64,000 nt of DNA from Penium margaritaceum (Eukaryota; Streptophyta; Zygnematophyceae; Desmidiales; Peniaceae), in the NCBI GenBank assembly GCA_023375785.1, contig SZWC01000035.1, forward strand, positions 309,469 through 373,468. Reading direction: 5' to 3'. Both the position numbers and the translations under genes were made by a program. Shown piece by piece: positions 34,247 to 45,335 of the stretch; the stretch's first letter is position 1; every line of letters starts with the position of its first letter. A model generated the notes under the pieces. It saw only the letters and a list, made by a program, of their open reading frames with translations. It had not been told where the DNA came from and ran no database searches.

Positions 34247-34425
34247 AAGCATTTGCATTGTGCACTCTTTTCTCATTCCCCTACGTGGAGAATGACTATG
34301 TGGTCAGAATGGGACAGAAGGGTGGCAAAACAGAGCTGTGTGTTCATAGTTAAAGAAGAAAAAGTGAGGGAGAGAAAACCTATGGGTGATTCTTGCTATT
34401 CGAGCTCACCCAGTGGCCAGCGAGT
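34247..34425 (-). repeat. R5 5' LTR remnant
   Basis: Matches 19242-19410. Only the last ~180 bp before the PBS remain. It is fused at 34426 to R7 gag, so a deletion or recombination removed the rest. Confidence 0.7.
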
Positions 34426-34860
34426 GACGACAGCATCCCAGACAACCCCTCTACCTCTCAGATCCTCTTTCTTCACTTTATCTTCCTCTCCCACTTTTCT
34501 TCCCGCATCAGCTGAGGGTGTGGCCGCCGTCACACATGGAAAGAAGGGGGGAAACAAACGTAGCAAGGAGCATCAGTAACAATTGCAACAATATTATCAT
34601 CTAGTGAGCAGTTACATCGGAAGCTCCTTCTACTACTAAAATTACAGCGGCACTCATTGATACACGGAGTGGTAGAAGCCGTTGGACTGGAGCCGGATCA
34701 TACGTGGCCTCCATGTTGCGCATGCAAAGCAGACGTCACCTGAAACCACTCAAGCGGGTCACACGATGACCACGATAGTAGCCAAACCTTCTACCATTTC
34801 GGGTGGTGCCTGAGGCATGGATCCTGGACCACACAATCACGGAGCTTTGTCAGTTACTCA
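34426..34860 (+). pseudogene. R7 gag C-terminal part
   Basis: TTASQTTPLPLRSS through GVAAVTHGKKGGNKRSKEHQ, then the zinc-knuckle region at about 34630-34670, in which both knuckle Cys positions visible in R3 and the Arg are lost (NYSGTH-stop-YTEW; TGA at 34658-34660). KPLDWSRI follows, as in QPLDWERI of R12. Confidence 0.7.
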
Positions 34861-35372
34861 GGGAGGTCAACTTTGTTGCCACAGCCGGGTGGTCACAAAA
34901 CAGTTTGTTCTACTATGTTTTTTTCCGGTGATGATGCTTAGGGGGAGCTCAGTTGGCTTGTGATGATGATGGACCCGACATTACTGGATGGCTAGACCAG
35001 TCACAGGTCCGTGTCATTCATCATTTTCTCGAGTCCTCTGTTGAGTGTCCAGCAGAGGAAGGGTGTCATGTGCAACGTTGCTCAATTTCAACAACAGGTC
35101 CTGAGCCGAGTGGCACCTTGATCATTGTCTCTAGTGCCACCCATCACATGACTTGTCGTCGTTGTAATCTTTCCGTTTTTGGTCTTATTGCATCCATTCC
35201 TTCAGTTTTTTCATGATTTGGCCTGTCATTGCCTGTCCATGGAGTTAGGGTAGTGCGGTTTGATGGTCTGTATGACCCCTTGTACATTTCCAATGTTTCC
35301 CTCTTCTTGAGCTCAGATTGCTCTCTGTTTGTACACGCTCTCATTGCTGAGCACTCGTCTTAATCTCCCACA
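34861..35372 (+). pseudogene. R7 protease
   Basis: ACDDDGPDITGWLDQSQV leads to the active site, which reads IIVSSATHHMT (about 35118-35150) where R12 has IIDSGSTHHMT. The catalytic Asp and Gly are both replaced, so the protease is inactive. The following ASSVMDLSVL-type strand is decayed. Confidence 0.7.
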
Positions 35373-36310
35373 ATGATCATTCTTGACACATATTCCATTT
35401 CTCCTTGTGACCCTGTCGTTGATTACATGTATCTTGTGTCTCGTTACATTCCCTCCGTTTCTTCTCCCTCACTCTCTTCTGTACATGTGTTTATCACTGG
35501 TGTTCTCTTCCTTGAGCACCACCACTTCTTGCATCTCCGCCTTCGTCATGTGAGCTCAAACATTGTGTCCAGGCTCATTCAAACTCAGCCATTCCTTGAT
35601 GTTGGCAAGACTTTCCTTTGAGAAGCCACTCAATACTGACTGTCTTTTCAGCGTCCAGGGTAAAATACATTATTGCACTTATCCTAAGTCTACTTCTCAC
35701 GCATTCCATTTGCTAGATTTGGTCCATTTGGTCCTCCTCGCTCCCCTTCTAGTTAACTCTCACTCACATCAGGGTCGATAAAGTTCACCCTGTCTGATGA
35801 ATTCACCCGGATGCGGTAGTTCTACAGCCTACACCACAAGAGCAATGTTTCCCTTGTGGTTTTCCGTTGGCTGGTGATGGCTGAGCGTGAGCCTCGTCGT
35901 ACCCTTCACACGTTCCGCTCGGATCGTGGTGGTGAGTTTTTAGGCAAGATGGACACCTTCTTTCTTGAGCACGGATTTAATTCCCAATTATCCTCCCATG
36001 TTAAACTACAATAGAAGGGTGTGTTTGAGTTCTAGAACCACACCATGGAGGATGTGGTCCATGCCATGCGGTCTGCGTGTGGTCCTCCATATTCTCTTGC
36101 ATGTAAGGGATTCTCCTACATAACGTGGGTCTGGAACCACCTGCCGTATGGTCCTCTTCTGGAGCATGTCTCCCCGTACGAGTTCTGGTTCAGACATTGT
36201 ACCGATCTCTGTCTTGCTTGCGTGAGGGTGTCTCTAGCCTGTGTCTAGTATGCTAAGGGCTGGCAGGGGTCCAAGGTATCACCTCGGGATTGCATGTGTA
36301 CCTCCCTCGA
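35373..36310 (+). pseudogene. R7 integrase
   Basis: Zinc-binding EHHHFLHLRLRHVSSN (about 35510-35560), then CLFSVQGKIHYCTYP, in which the second Cys of the pair has become Ser. Core: MAEREPRRTLHTF, RSDRGGEFLGKMDTFFLEHG (35918-35975, second Asp intact), NHTMEDVVHAMRSACG, TWVWNHLPYGPLLEHVSPYE (about 36130-36185). Stops at about 35816, 36012 and 36247. Confidence 0.75.
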
Positions 36311-37270
36311 TATCTCCCTTGGCTGAAGGCATGGCGCTTTTGGAATCCTGCTTGCCATGCCATTCTCAAGTCTTGAGACTCTCACTTCTTTGATGCTCTC
36401 ACCTGCAACAACCAGTCCAGTATTGTTTTGATGAGCGCCAACCACGTTTCCACATGTTTCACTTCCCGATGGATGTGAGGGTCTAGTCCTGCGGATGGTT
36501 CCATCCGGGTATCCTTACCTCTGGTCCGATCTCTGAGACTACTGATGATCCTGTCACTTTGGCTGTGGGTCTAGTGGCCTTGTCAGTCTCCTCTGGTACA
36601 CTTGATCCTATGTTGGTGTCAGTCCCCTCTGGCACACCTGATTCCATTCCAGCGTCATTAACCTTTAGCTCACCTAATCCTATGTAAGCTTCAGTCACAT
36701 TTGGAACACTTGCTATGGTGTTAATGTCTTTTTCCTCTATCACACATGACCCCTCACCAGTGCCAGCATCTCCAGTTGCACACTTCAACGTTTCTCCTGC
36801 ATCCTCTCCCCTTCCGTGCCAGTCCACAGCCTCTGCAGTTGTGGCCCAGCCACCTGTTATGCAACCCGAGACGAACACCTAAGCGTCGGGCTACTCTCGC
36901 GAGCCCGGTGGCCGTCTTCAACCATTGGCCTCTGGGGTTTAGCGGACGGCTGATTTGGTGCCTAGACATGCAACTCGTAATGTTCAAAGTGGTGAGCTTG
37001 GCACGAAGGCCCCTAGCCTAAGTGTCTAGGAAAACTACAATGAGGTGCATCCAGCATTCTAGGCCACGAGTCATTTTTTCTTATTAGTTCTCATTCGCTT
37101 TTGATGTTGTAGCTGATCTTTTCATGGTCAAGCCGAGTCCGGAGGTGTGTTTTTTGGCCACCGAGAGCTCTCCTTTGACAGCTCCTGATCCATAAGCGTT
37201 GGAGGAGGCACTTTTGGCTAAGGATGCAAAGTTTTGGTGTGTAGCTTGTGAGGACGAGTTGAGAGCCATC
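36311..37270 (+). pseudogene. R7 integrase-RT linker
   Basis: Ser/Thr/Pro-rich, many stops. SGYSREPGGRLQPL at about 36888-36930 is the best-preserved landmark and matches R11 YGYSREPGGRLRPL. Short repeats TCACCTGATCC / TTGGTGTCAGT occur at 36590-36700. Confidence 0.65.
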
Positions 37271-37813
37271 CATCTGCACGATGTCTATGAGCTTGTCGAC
37301 CTCCCACCTTGGTAGAAGGTCGTACAGGTCAAGTGGGTCTTTTGCAAGAAAGGTTATCCTAACGGCTTGCTGGAACGCTTCAAGGCCTGCTTGATGGCCA
37401 AAGCGTTCTCATAGGTCGAGGGTGTGGATTTTGCTGACACATTCCTACCTGTTGGTTGTATGACTATGCTCACGCCTGGTGCGGCACTGGTCCTCACCAT
37501 GAATGGGAGGTATGCCAAATGGATGTGAAGAATGTGTTCCTCTATGGCACTCTAGAGAAGGAGATGTACGTGGTCCAGCCACTGAGCTTTGAGGTTGATG
37601 ACAAGGTCTCACACTTGTGCAAGGTCGGTATGGCCTTGAGCAATCATCCCTGTGCTACATTATGGAGATCTTTGGCACATTGACACGGATTGGCCACGTA
37701 CAGAGTGATGCCAAACCATCCCTATTTCTTAGACGGACAGCTCAGAGCTTCACCGTCGTCCTCATCTATGTGGATGACCTCTTGATTAAGTCTCCTTAGA
37801 TGGAGGCCGTGAG
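37271..37813 (+). pseudogene. R7 RT, N-terminal part
   Basis: VQVKWVFCKKG, VCQMDVKNVFLYGTLEKEMY (catalytic Asp at about 37520), then, after frame changes, LCYIMEIFGTLTRIGHVQS and the catalytic box LIYVDDLL (about 37767-37790) intact. At the conserved Trp position this copy has Tyr (TAC), not TAG. It ends at the insertion. Confidence 0.75.
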
Positions 37814-38573
37814 TGCAAACCAGACGCGGTGTGCTAGCCTCAACTGGAGGATGTAGGCACCAACCGGTAGCAACGGCGACCAAGGGGAGGCCGATGCACA
37901 CCTTCCCAAGCATGCAAAAATGTAGGATCATCTTAGGGAAGCACAAAGGTGCATGTAGTGACTTGGGAGTAAACTGTACTTGTTATTCAAGTATCAACAT
38001 CCAAGGCTATATATTCATGGTGTCACATCCTAGGCTACCTGAGGTCGTTGAGCCATACACGGATCTGTACGGCTAAGGCATGATTTTTTTTCCTGAGCAT
38101 CACGTGGCTCATCTTTCGAATGCAACAAGAATCATATCAATGCATGGAGGAACAGCCGAGATATGGCCGTTTCCGTGAACCACGGCAATCTGCCATTGGC
38201 AGTACCAGTAGCAGCTGTGATGGCCGCCAGAAACGCCCTTTCTGGCATTAACATATCCTGGCATCATCCCAAAGTGTCCTTGGTCCTCAATGATCCTTCA
38301 TTCATTGACTATCCGGGTCCCAAGGTGTGCTTCAGCTTCGTTGGATCTTCTCAGGGTCGAGCCTTGGTCCTTGGGGATGCATACCCGTCACCTGTTTTGT
38401 CCTCGGCCAGCCAACCTTTCGCCAGGCATAACTTCCTCAAGTCTTGATGGATTGACCCTGTTCTTGGGTTGATCTCGTATGGTTTTTCTTGCACATTCCA
38501 AATCCAGAGTCTAAATACACATTCAAGAAAGCCTCAAGCAATAATCATCACCGTTGGTATTGTCTAGCTTATA
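37814..38573. mobile_element. 760-bp insertion in R7 RT (solo-LTR candidate)
   Basis: R7 RT homology stops after GAGGCCGTGAG and resumes at GTAAGAGTGGCTACATAGTC. The flanking 5-mers are GTGAG (37809-37813) and GTAAG (38574-38578), a duplication with one mismatch. The insert begins TGCAAACC and ends TTATA, compatible with an aged LTR. It has no terminal inverted repeats. A 94-codon frame on + (38163-38447) has no recognised domain. Confidence 0.45.
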
Positions 38574-39500
38574 GTAAGAGTGGCTACATAGTCCTTCAGT
38601 CTGTGTACAAGATGAACGACCTTGGTCCTACAGGTGCATTTCTTGGGATGGATATTGTACATGTTCATCAGCGGTGGGCACTCTTATTGCATTAGGCACG
38701 TTACGCCTGCTCTATGGAGGAGCGGTTTAATGACCTCCTTGGTACTATTCCCACAGCCTACATCTTCATCGCACCTCCAGAGCACGATGCCTTGAAGGTG
38801 AAAGCTCTCGCACATCTGGGATAGACAATGGACGTGACCTTGTCCTTGTACCTCATTGGTTCTCTAATGTACTTGACAACAACCACACAGTCCAAAACTG
38901 CCTTTGCTATCAACCTCCTTGCACAGTTCTTGCATTGTCCTTGGACAAGAGCCTTTGATGCAACAATACAAGTGGTGTGATATGTGGTTTCCACACGATG
39001 CCTTGGACTTTGTTCAATGGTAGTATTTTTTGGTTGTTGATGGCTACATAGACAACGATTGGGCCTAGAGTCTTGATGGGCATAGTCGTAAAGACTACGT
39101 GTTCTTGCTGGGTAGCAGCGTTGTGTCATGGCGCAGTGGCAAGCAGGGTTGCATTGCATGTAGCTCATTGGAGGCTGCGTATGTTTCACTAGGGATTGAG
39201 ACTGCTAAGGTCATGTGGTTGCAATGTCTGTTTTGTGACTTGCATCACTCTGTACCTTGTATTGTTCTTTTCACTATCAACCAGAGCGCTCTTGCCATTG
39301 CAAAGACCTCTAGTGTGTTTCATGCACACACAAAGCACATACTGTTGAGTATCACCTTGTGCGTGATCTTGTGGAGCATTAGGTGATCTCTGTCATCTAG
39401 GTCACCATGAACATGCAACAGGCTGACTTCCCGACCAAGGTACCAACACGCTGAAAGTTCATGGTGGCCATTCTTTTGGTCGGAATTTATCCCTTTTCCT
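38574..39500 (+). pseudogene. R7 RT C-terminal part and RNase H
   Basis: VLQSVYKMNDLGPTGAFLGM resumes RT, then LYLIGSLMYLTTTTQSKTAF and FAINLLAQF. The RNase H block 39099-39386 has WRSGKQGCIACSSLEAAYVSL (R11: SEAEYVAL), INQSALAIAKTSS and HAHTKHI. The catalytic Glu region has changed (EAEY to EAAY). The pol end is near 39425-39470. Confidence 0.75.
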
Positions 39501-39610
39501 GAGGATAGCTAAGAGTGTCGCTGTGAGTATGGATTTTCAAACATCTTGTTGCGCATTTGTTAGTTCTGCAAGTGTATGGCTATACATACCATTGGGTCAT
39601 GGAGGAGACA

Positions 39611-39949
39611 TGTGATGTGATCCATCCCTGTCTGTATGTACAACTTATTGTGACCAGTTTGCTGAGTCCATGCTCGTGCCAATTTCCTGATGCAGATCCA
39701 GCTGGCATCGGAGCACCAACGGCTGGTGATCTGGCCCACCAGCAGCTCCCTGAAAACTGCTACAACTTCTCGTGTGACTGGTGGGACGCTCTACAATGTT
39801 TGTTACAGTCGCTAAAGTTTTCTTAGTGGACTGGCTCCTGAGCTTGATTTACATGAATCGTTTTGTATCCACCAATCAGTGACAGACCAATGCGTATGAC
39901 AGTCTTAGCTTCCGGCTTGATATTCTACATTGCAAGGTTCAGACCGTAC
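39611..39949 (+). repeat. R7 3' LTR, first part
   Basis: Follows a polypurine-like TCATGGAGGAGAC (39597-39609). Matches 10404 onward (GGAGCACCAAC-GGTGAT, CTGATTTACAT-like blocks). It breaks at 39949, where the R8 LTR begins. Confidence 0.75.
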
Positions 39950-40015
39950 TGAGGGAATGGAAAAACCCCAACGCAGCGTTCAAGTCGAGAGGTCATCGTG
40001 ACTGACACACCAACA
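39950..40015 (-). repeat. R8 3' LTR, internally deleted to 66 bp
   Basis: Begins TGTTGGTGTGTCAG on the minus strand and ends CCCTCA (plus TGAGGG). The inner end matches 45034 onward (TGAGG-AATGGA-AAA). Most of the LTR is missing. Polypurine GGGGAG at 40016-40021. Confidence 0.6.
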
Positions 40016-40254
40016 CTCCCCAATGAGCCACAGACGCCAATCACCACAAGAGAGCAAGGGTGACAAAATGATGGCAATGACAATGAACAGCAAGGAGCAT
40101 GCGATAGGGCCTCACAAGAACTATAGTTGGAGAGAGGAAGCGGTAAGAGTGGGGTACGGATCAGGTAGGAGCAGGAGCATATGCAAGAAGCCCGATCGCA
40201 CACTGCAAACTTCATCTTGACGTCGCATGGTGTTTTCGTGAGGAAGTCTGCATG

Positions 40255-41150
40255 CTACTGCTGTGTGTTGACACCCAGGAAAGAAACACTGTCATGCGAA
40301 ATATACTTGTGAATAAAGTAATTCACAATGTTGAGAAATGCAACAAGAATTTCACAGAAAAGGCAGCATCTATGTGCGTCGTGGTCCCAAGGAACATCAA
40401 AGAACCAATGCATCAGAGGTACGTTGTGACATCTACAGGCTCCCCCAAACAATCTGGGTCTGGTGTCGTGAGAAGCCTCTGCCTAGCGGGCATCATAGAA
40501 ATGGATATAGAGGGGTTGTGGAAAACAGGTCAGCAAAACTCTCCTCCATCATCCTGACGTGACCAGCATGATGCACATGTAGTGTGTGACGTTGGCGATC
40601 ACGCTCAATCTCCATTATCAATTAGACACGAGGTGGACCAAGATCCTTCATTATGTACAAAGGCAGGAGGAGATCCTTCACAGCCTAGACAGCCTCAGGG
40701 TTGGGGGAAGCAATCAAGAGATCCTCCATGTAGACCAAGACAGTGACAAAGGGTGTAGAAGAGGCAATCACCAATAGAACAGGGTCAACTGTGTTACGGT
40801 GATACTGGACCCGCTCCAAGGTAGCAAAGATCTCGAGGCTCCAACGATGTGGAAGTTTTGTTTAATCCATTCAAGGCCTTTCACAGGCGCCAGAATTTGC
40901 CTGTGCCGTCCTCGATCCCTAGAGTCTGGACAAGATAGACCTCTTCCTCCAGATTACCGTACAAGAAGGCATCGTTAACGTCCATTTGGTGGAGTTTCCA
41001 ATCATGTTGTACCACCTGACTAAAGAACGCCTTTGTAGTGGTTTCCTTGCCAACAGGGACAAAGGTGACATCAAATTCCACACCAAGCACTTGGGAGAAT
41101 CCCTTAGCTGTGAGACGGGCCTTATACTGTGCCATTGGGCCTCTTTTTCC
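40255..41150 (-). pseudogene. R8 RT and RNase H remnant
   Basis: The best block 41135-40881 has YKARLTAKGFSQVLGVEFDVTF, HQMDVNDAFLYGNLEEEVYLVQ (catalytic Asp present). Next RWSLEIFATLERVQ (Trp codon TGG intact) and the catalytic box YMEDLLIASP (about 40735-40705), in which the first Asp of YVDD is Glu. The remaining RT and RNase H region to about 40255 is only traceable through DNA similarity to R11. Confidence 0.7.
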
Positions 41151-41535
41151 TTCAAAAAACCCAATGAGATGGTATGGTCGTACGACCAGGCAGGAGTTTC
41201 ACCTTCTCATGTACCCCATGCACCCAGAAAACAGTGAGTTCCTCGCATATAGCTTGCTCCCGGACTGATGCAAATGTAGTGGAGCGTGCTTGTTGTACTG
41301 TGTTCGGTTCATAAACACCTGCCATAGCGCCACTCGTAACGAGTGCAGTGGCAACTGAGGAATATGGCAAAGACCGATTAGACCCAGCTGCCGTAATGGC
41401 TTGGTAGTAAATCATCAGCGATGAGAGGATTTGAACAGTGTAACATGATGAGGAAACGGACCGTGGAAAACACGCTTCTACATCCATGTCATGTAGGACA
41501 TGGCCTCAAAAGCAAACAACAGAGGGAGGTCAGAC
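41151..41535 (-). other. R8 linker region
   Basis: Lies where the integrase-RT linker is expected. There are frames on both strands, with no landmark I can defend except an upstream FLKEKEAQW-type basic stretch. Confidence 0.4.
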
Positions 41536-42503
41536 TCAAGTAGAAGGGTGTAAACATATTCCGACCCTCTCTTTTGCTGTGGTGTAAAAGATGAGAGAGC
41601 TCCAAATGCACCCCTTGAGATTGGACGGAGTGTGCCATGGGACCCATGAACTTTCAACCATGATCAAAGTTGAACGCAAACAGCTTACGCTGGCAAGCAT
41701 GAGCCCAAAATCGTTTGTTTTGGCAAAGGAAAAGGATCCACCAAAAATGAGATAAGCCATCCACAAGACACACGATGTGTCGTCCAACACGCCTCGAGAA
41801 TTCATCATAGAGAGGATCCATGACTTCTGCATGGACAAGGGCAAGTGTATGAGAGTCAGGCGACAGAAAAGACGGGCGATGAAGCTTTCCTTGCATGCAA
41901 TCAAGAAAGTCAATAGTGCCGGGTGCATGGATTGTGCCAGGGTCAAGACCAACAGCAACTGATGATTCAAGAGGCTATGTATGAGGGAACGTGAAACAGA
42001 CGGCAATGGAGCAAGTATGTGTATGCAGGGGAAAGCGAGGGAGAAACATGGACATATGCTGTGGCAATGGCGTTGGGCGATGGTGCAAACGCGAGCACAT
42101 GATGCATTTTTTCGCAAAGCAGATCACATAGAACGGGATGGCCAAACGACTGCAGCCACACAGTGTCAGCACCACAAGATGAAATGAAGTCCATGTCCTG
42201 ATCATCCAAGGCAGTGTAAAAAAGCAACCTAACCTCAAGCGCAGGGACAAAAAGGACGTAAGGCAAAAGGACGTCACCCGATGAAGCAAAAAAATGCCCA
42301 ACACAAACACCCTGAACTGGAAAAATCTGGCTAGATCCACTGCAGAGGAAACATACATCACCGACAGGCCCCAACGTGAAAAATGTAGCACGAAACAACG
42401 TCATATGATGAGTGGCTTCTAAATCATGTGCTCCGGATGAGTGGCTCCGGGGTTGATGATCCATAAGCCACTCGACACACAAGATAGAGCGGTCACATGA
42501 CAT
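41536..42503 (-). pseudogene. R8 protease, pre-integrase and integrase start
   Basis: Protease-like ATHHMTLFRATFFTLGPVGDV (about 42425-42365) with DLEATHHMT where DSGSTHHMT is usual, so the motif is broken. Then FVPALEVRLL and DQDMDFISSCG, and integrase zinc/core pieces MQGKLHRPSFLSPDSH and VHAEVMDPLYDEFSR (41896-41800). R1 (1641-2320) is the same sub-family: GPFGDVHF, PHDQGMDFVSSRG, MQGKLHRLSVPTSDFH. Confidence 0.7.
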
Positions 42504-43160
42504 TGCGTACCACTGAAAACAAGTATAGGAGAGTACTTAGCACGACCAGAAGTCACAACAAGGAGACACAGCATGGCGAATGACTACCATTGCTCAATCT
42601 ACTCCACAGACGACACACCCCCACCATCCAACATGCCCCAAACGGCTCCATCAGATGAACAACGGTGACTCTTGGACTCAGAAGTCAAATTTGTATCAGG
42701 GTGGATAGCCGGAGGCCAAGGATTGGAAGGAAATGTGGAGGCCGGAGCAGATGTGTCTGGACCATGTGGCAGCTCAAAGAAGAACCGAGCTGGAAGCGGA
42801 AGGAGAGATGGAGCTACAAGCTGGAGCCACGATGGAAGGGTGTAGGATGGAGAAGGTGGCTCATAGATCATAGGGTATTATGGCAGGGGAAGCCAGCACC
42901 ACCCCCGATAGGGTACAATAAACGCTGAAGCGGTTGGCATGGAAGCCCAACCGGGCGTCGGAACCATCAAGGACATGACGGTGGTGTTCTCCCAGCACAG
43001 AGAGTCAGATTTCCAAATGTGAGGATCTCGACCAAAGAAGATGGAGGGTGAAAAGGACATGCACTGTCTCCCAAGGCAAAGGGAAAAATCCCTAGATGCC
43101 ACGGTCTCGACAATGTGTGGAAAAGGATGAGGGAAAAAATGTAGAAAAAAATCAAACAGA
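42504..43160 (-). other. R8 5' segment shared with R1, no gag motif
   Basis: Resembles R1 at about 1140-1640 on DNA level. Pro/Ser-rich frames (for example 42871-42599) end in stops. There is no UBN2 or CCHC motif. It could be a degenerate gag or unrelated filler carried by the sub-group. Confidence 0.4.
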
Positions 43161-44120
43161 ACTAACGAAAAACGTAATCCACCAAAAAGAAATTGACTAT
43201 GTGGGTGAGACCCGGGTTCACCCGAGGTTAGTCAGGGATTACAAGGTGCAGCTCCTCTCCCCCACCCAGTTGTTTTTTCTTGTACTGAGGGTGCGTTTGA
43301 CCCTTGCTGTCAAAAAAAAGGACGAAGACACATGTACCCAGTTTCAAAAAAAAAAATCATCCTCCCGTCGTCAAGCGAGTAATCACCTAGCTACCCATCT
43401 AAAGTTGCGACCGCTAGGCCAGTAACAAGGAAAAACAAAAAGGCTATGTCGAGGCAAATTTGGAAGTATCACAAAACCAGATTTTGTGGGGTTTGTGATT
43501 CTTTCTGTGAGGTTTGGGTAAATTTTGTGAGGAGTTTGAGATTCTCCATGTGTTGGGGAACCTGCCGGGTCCCGCTATCCCGGGGCCCAGCAGGTGCCCA
43601 CGCAAAAATCAAACACCAATCCCTGAAGTATTGTAGGTGATTTGTTTGATTCAGGTTTTTTTCTTCAAAAACACATTTGATAACTAAACTTAATGCATTT
43701 GTTATGCTTCCCTTGAGCTGCTGGTCGGATTTCCAGAGTCACCCTCGTGATCGAGGGCTCGGACTGATTGACGATCAGCGATGAAAGTCACTGACTGTGG
43801 ACCTCACAAAATGTCGATCGAGCTCTAGCCAATCCATGGCTGACAAGCTATGCAATCAGCGCCTCTCTGCTGGCTGCCGAATGGCCGGATGGCCATGACC
43901 CATTTAGTTTATGCTCAGCCGTCGAAGCATGTCGCCAGCAAGCATGATTTTGGGTTGGGCTTTTCAGGTTTTTTTTTTCAAGTGCTGGGCAGATGAGAGT
44001 CACGCTTAGGTATCTGAGCTATTTGGCCACAACAAAAAGGTGGGGGAACGTCAAGCAACGATCCCGTCAATTGATGAGGTCATCGTCCGAGCCTGTCAAC
44101 AGGCGGGCTCAAGATGCGAC
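43161..44120. other. R8 untranslated or unassigned region
   Basis: Several A and T homopolymers (43310-43345, 43968-43980), a GTGAGG/TTTGTGAGG repeat (43485-43540) and CCGGGTCCCGCTATCCCGGGG-type GC palindromes at 43566-43588. I recognise no coding domain. Confidence 0.35.
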
Positions 44121-44355
44121 AGAGCAGCTTCCCATCGGCAAAAGAGCTCAGCTGGCGGTGGCAAGCACAGGTATTGTGCCCGCTACTGGTGCTGTAGCTG
44201 CTGGTGCTGGTGCTGCTCTGCTTCTAGGAATTCTACTTCCAGTACTACTGGAGCTACTGCTACGGATTTGAATGCTACTGCTAATGCTGTAGCTACTGGT
44301 ATTATAGCATTTGCTGATCTATCTACTGTTGTAGCTGCTGCTGCGAGTGCAGCTG

Positions 44356-44387
<32 letters not shown>

Positions 44388-44720
44388 ACTGCCACTATAG
44401 CTGGTGGTGCTGCTGCAGCTGCTCTTGTAGCTGCTATTGTAAATGCAGCTGCTGCTGCTGCTACAGCTGATGCAACTGCAGTGATTGCTGATGTCCCTGA
44501 TGCTCTAGCTGCTGCTACAAGTGTGGCTGCTGCTACTATTTCTGTTACTTCTGCTGCTGGTGCTGGTGCTTTAGCTGCTGCTGCTGATGCGGCTAATGGC
44601 GTTGCTGCTCTGGTTGCTGCACAAGATACAATACAGCCAGGGGGTTGGCGCCACAGCCGTTGCTGCTGCTGCAGCTACTGCTGCTGTCGTTACCATTGGT
44701 GCTGCTGAGAGTAGTTGCAC
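44121..44720 (-). repeat. R8 CAG-rich leader
   Basis: Plus-strand GCTGCTGCTACT repeats (sense CAG/GTAGCAGC). It is open over 222 codons on the plus strand as poly-Ala/Thr/Val, a by-product of the triplet bias. It is in the same relative place as the other family II leaders. Confidence 0.75.
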
Positions 44721-45021
44721 TTGCTATGATGAAGGCAGCCGGGTGCAGCTCCTACCGCGGCAGAGGTTGCTGATGTTGCTGAGGTGACCTAAGCCACCAA
44801 CATGACTATTGCACATCACCGCCAAGAAGGCACCCGCGACGAGAGAAACTGCCAAAAACATTTTGGCAGCATTCCAACTCCGGCTCTGCTGGAGGACTAT
44901 GTAACGTGAGCTCTCAGCTCACAGCCTCCATGTTGCCAGGACCTTTGCACCCCATCCAGCCTAGCCCGGCCCAGCCCAGATGTGTTTTTTGGTGGGAAGA
45001 AAAAGGTAGTGTCTCTCTACT

Positions 45022-45033
45022 GTTGTGATACCA
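45022..45033 (-). promoter_or_regulatory. R8 primer-binding site
   Basis: TGGTATCACAAC on the minus strand, diverged in the last bases from TGGTATCAGAGC. A short stem GTAG...CTAC follows at the hairpin position. Confidence 0.65.
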
Positions 45034-45101
45034 TGAGGAAATGGAGAAAATTCCAAAGCAACGTTGCATAGAATACAATGGAATGAATGTTGCTTCAAAA
45101 G

Positions 45102-45140
<39 letters not shown>

Positions 45141-45335
45141 GAGAGAGGAAAGATATACTTGAAAACATAGAAGTTAAGTTACCCACACACAAAAAACAAG
45201 TGTGTAGGTATAGTCTCACCCACATGCGTGCAACTAAGCGCGCAATTCCAACCAACCGGTCAGAAAATGGACTAACCCAATTGCACGCTCCAAAACAACA
45301 GCTGAAGAGAACCTGACAGGCATACGGGCTCCTTG
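45034..45335 (-). repeat. R8 5' LTR with (GA)n
   Basis: Starts right after the PBS. Contains a (GA)n microsatellite at about 45103-45136. The outer edge is set where R7 LTR sequence resumes, so it is approximate. Its inner end matches the 66-bp 3' remnant. Confidence 0.6.

Larger units (their letters stand above)
19242..34425 (-). mobile_element. R5: family II element, - strand, interrupted by R6
   Basis: On the minus strand: 5' LTR remnant (34247-34425), PBS (34235-34246), CAG-rich leader (33978-34234, then 25623-26169), gag, protease, integrase, linker, RT, RNase H, polypurine tract (19825-19834) and 3' LTR (19242-19824). R6 lies in the leader with TSD GCTAC. The 5' LTR keeps only its last ~180 bp and is fused to R7 gag. 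All coding modules are present in order but decayed. Confidence 0.8.
39950..45335 (-). mobile_element. R8: family II-like element in the R7 3' LTR
   Basis: On the minus strand: 5' LTR (45034-45335), PBS (45022-45033), CAG leader (44121-44720), a segment shared with R1, protease/pre-integrase, integrase, RT, RNase H, polypurine tract and a 66-bp 3' LTR remnant. R7's 3' LTR lies split on both sides, so R8 is the later insertion. I see no exact target duplication (CGTAC on the left, CATAC on the right). No gag is recognisable. Confidence 0.7.

Noticed and set aside
38163-38447. A 94-codon frame as a host gene inside R7
   Set aside because: No domain, no intron or promoter evidence. Frames of this length are common by chance in the window. 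Kept only as part of the insertion.
43190-43260. A tRNA-like GGGTTCACCC stretch
   Set aside because: No acceptor pairing or anticodon arm could be drawn around it.
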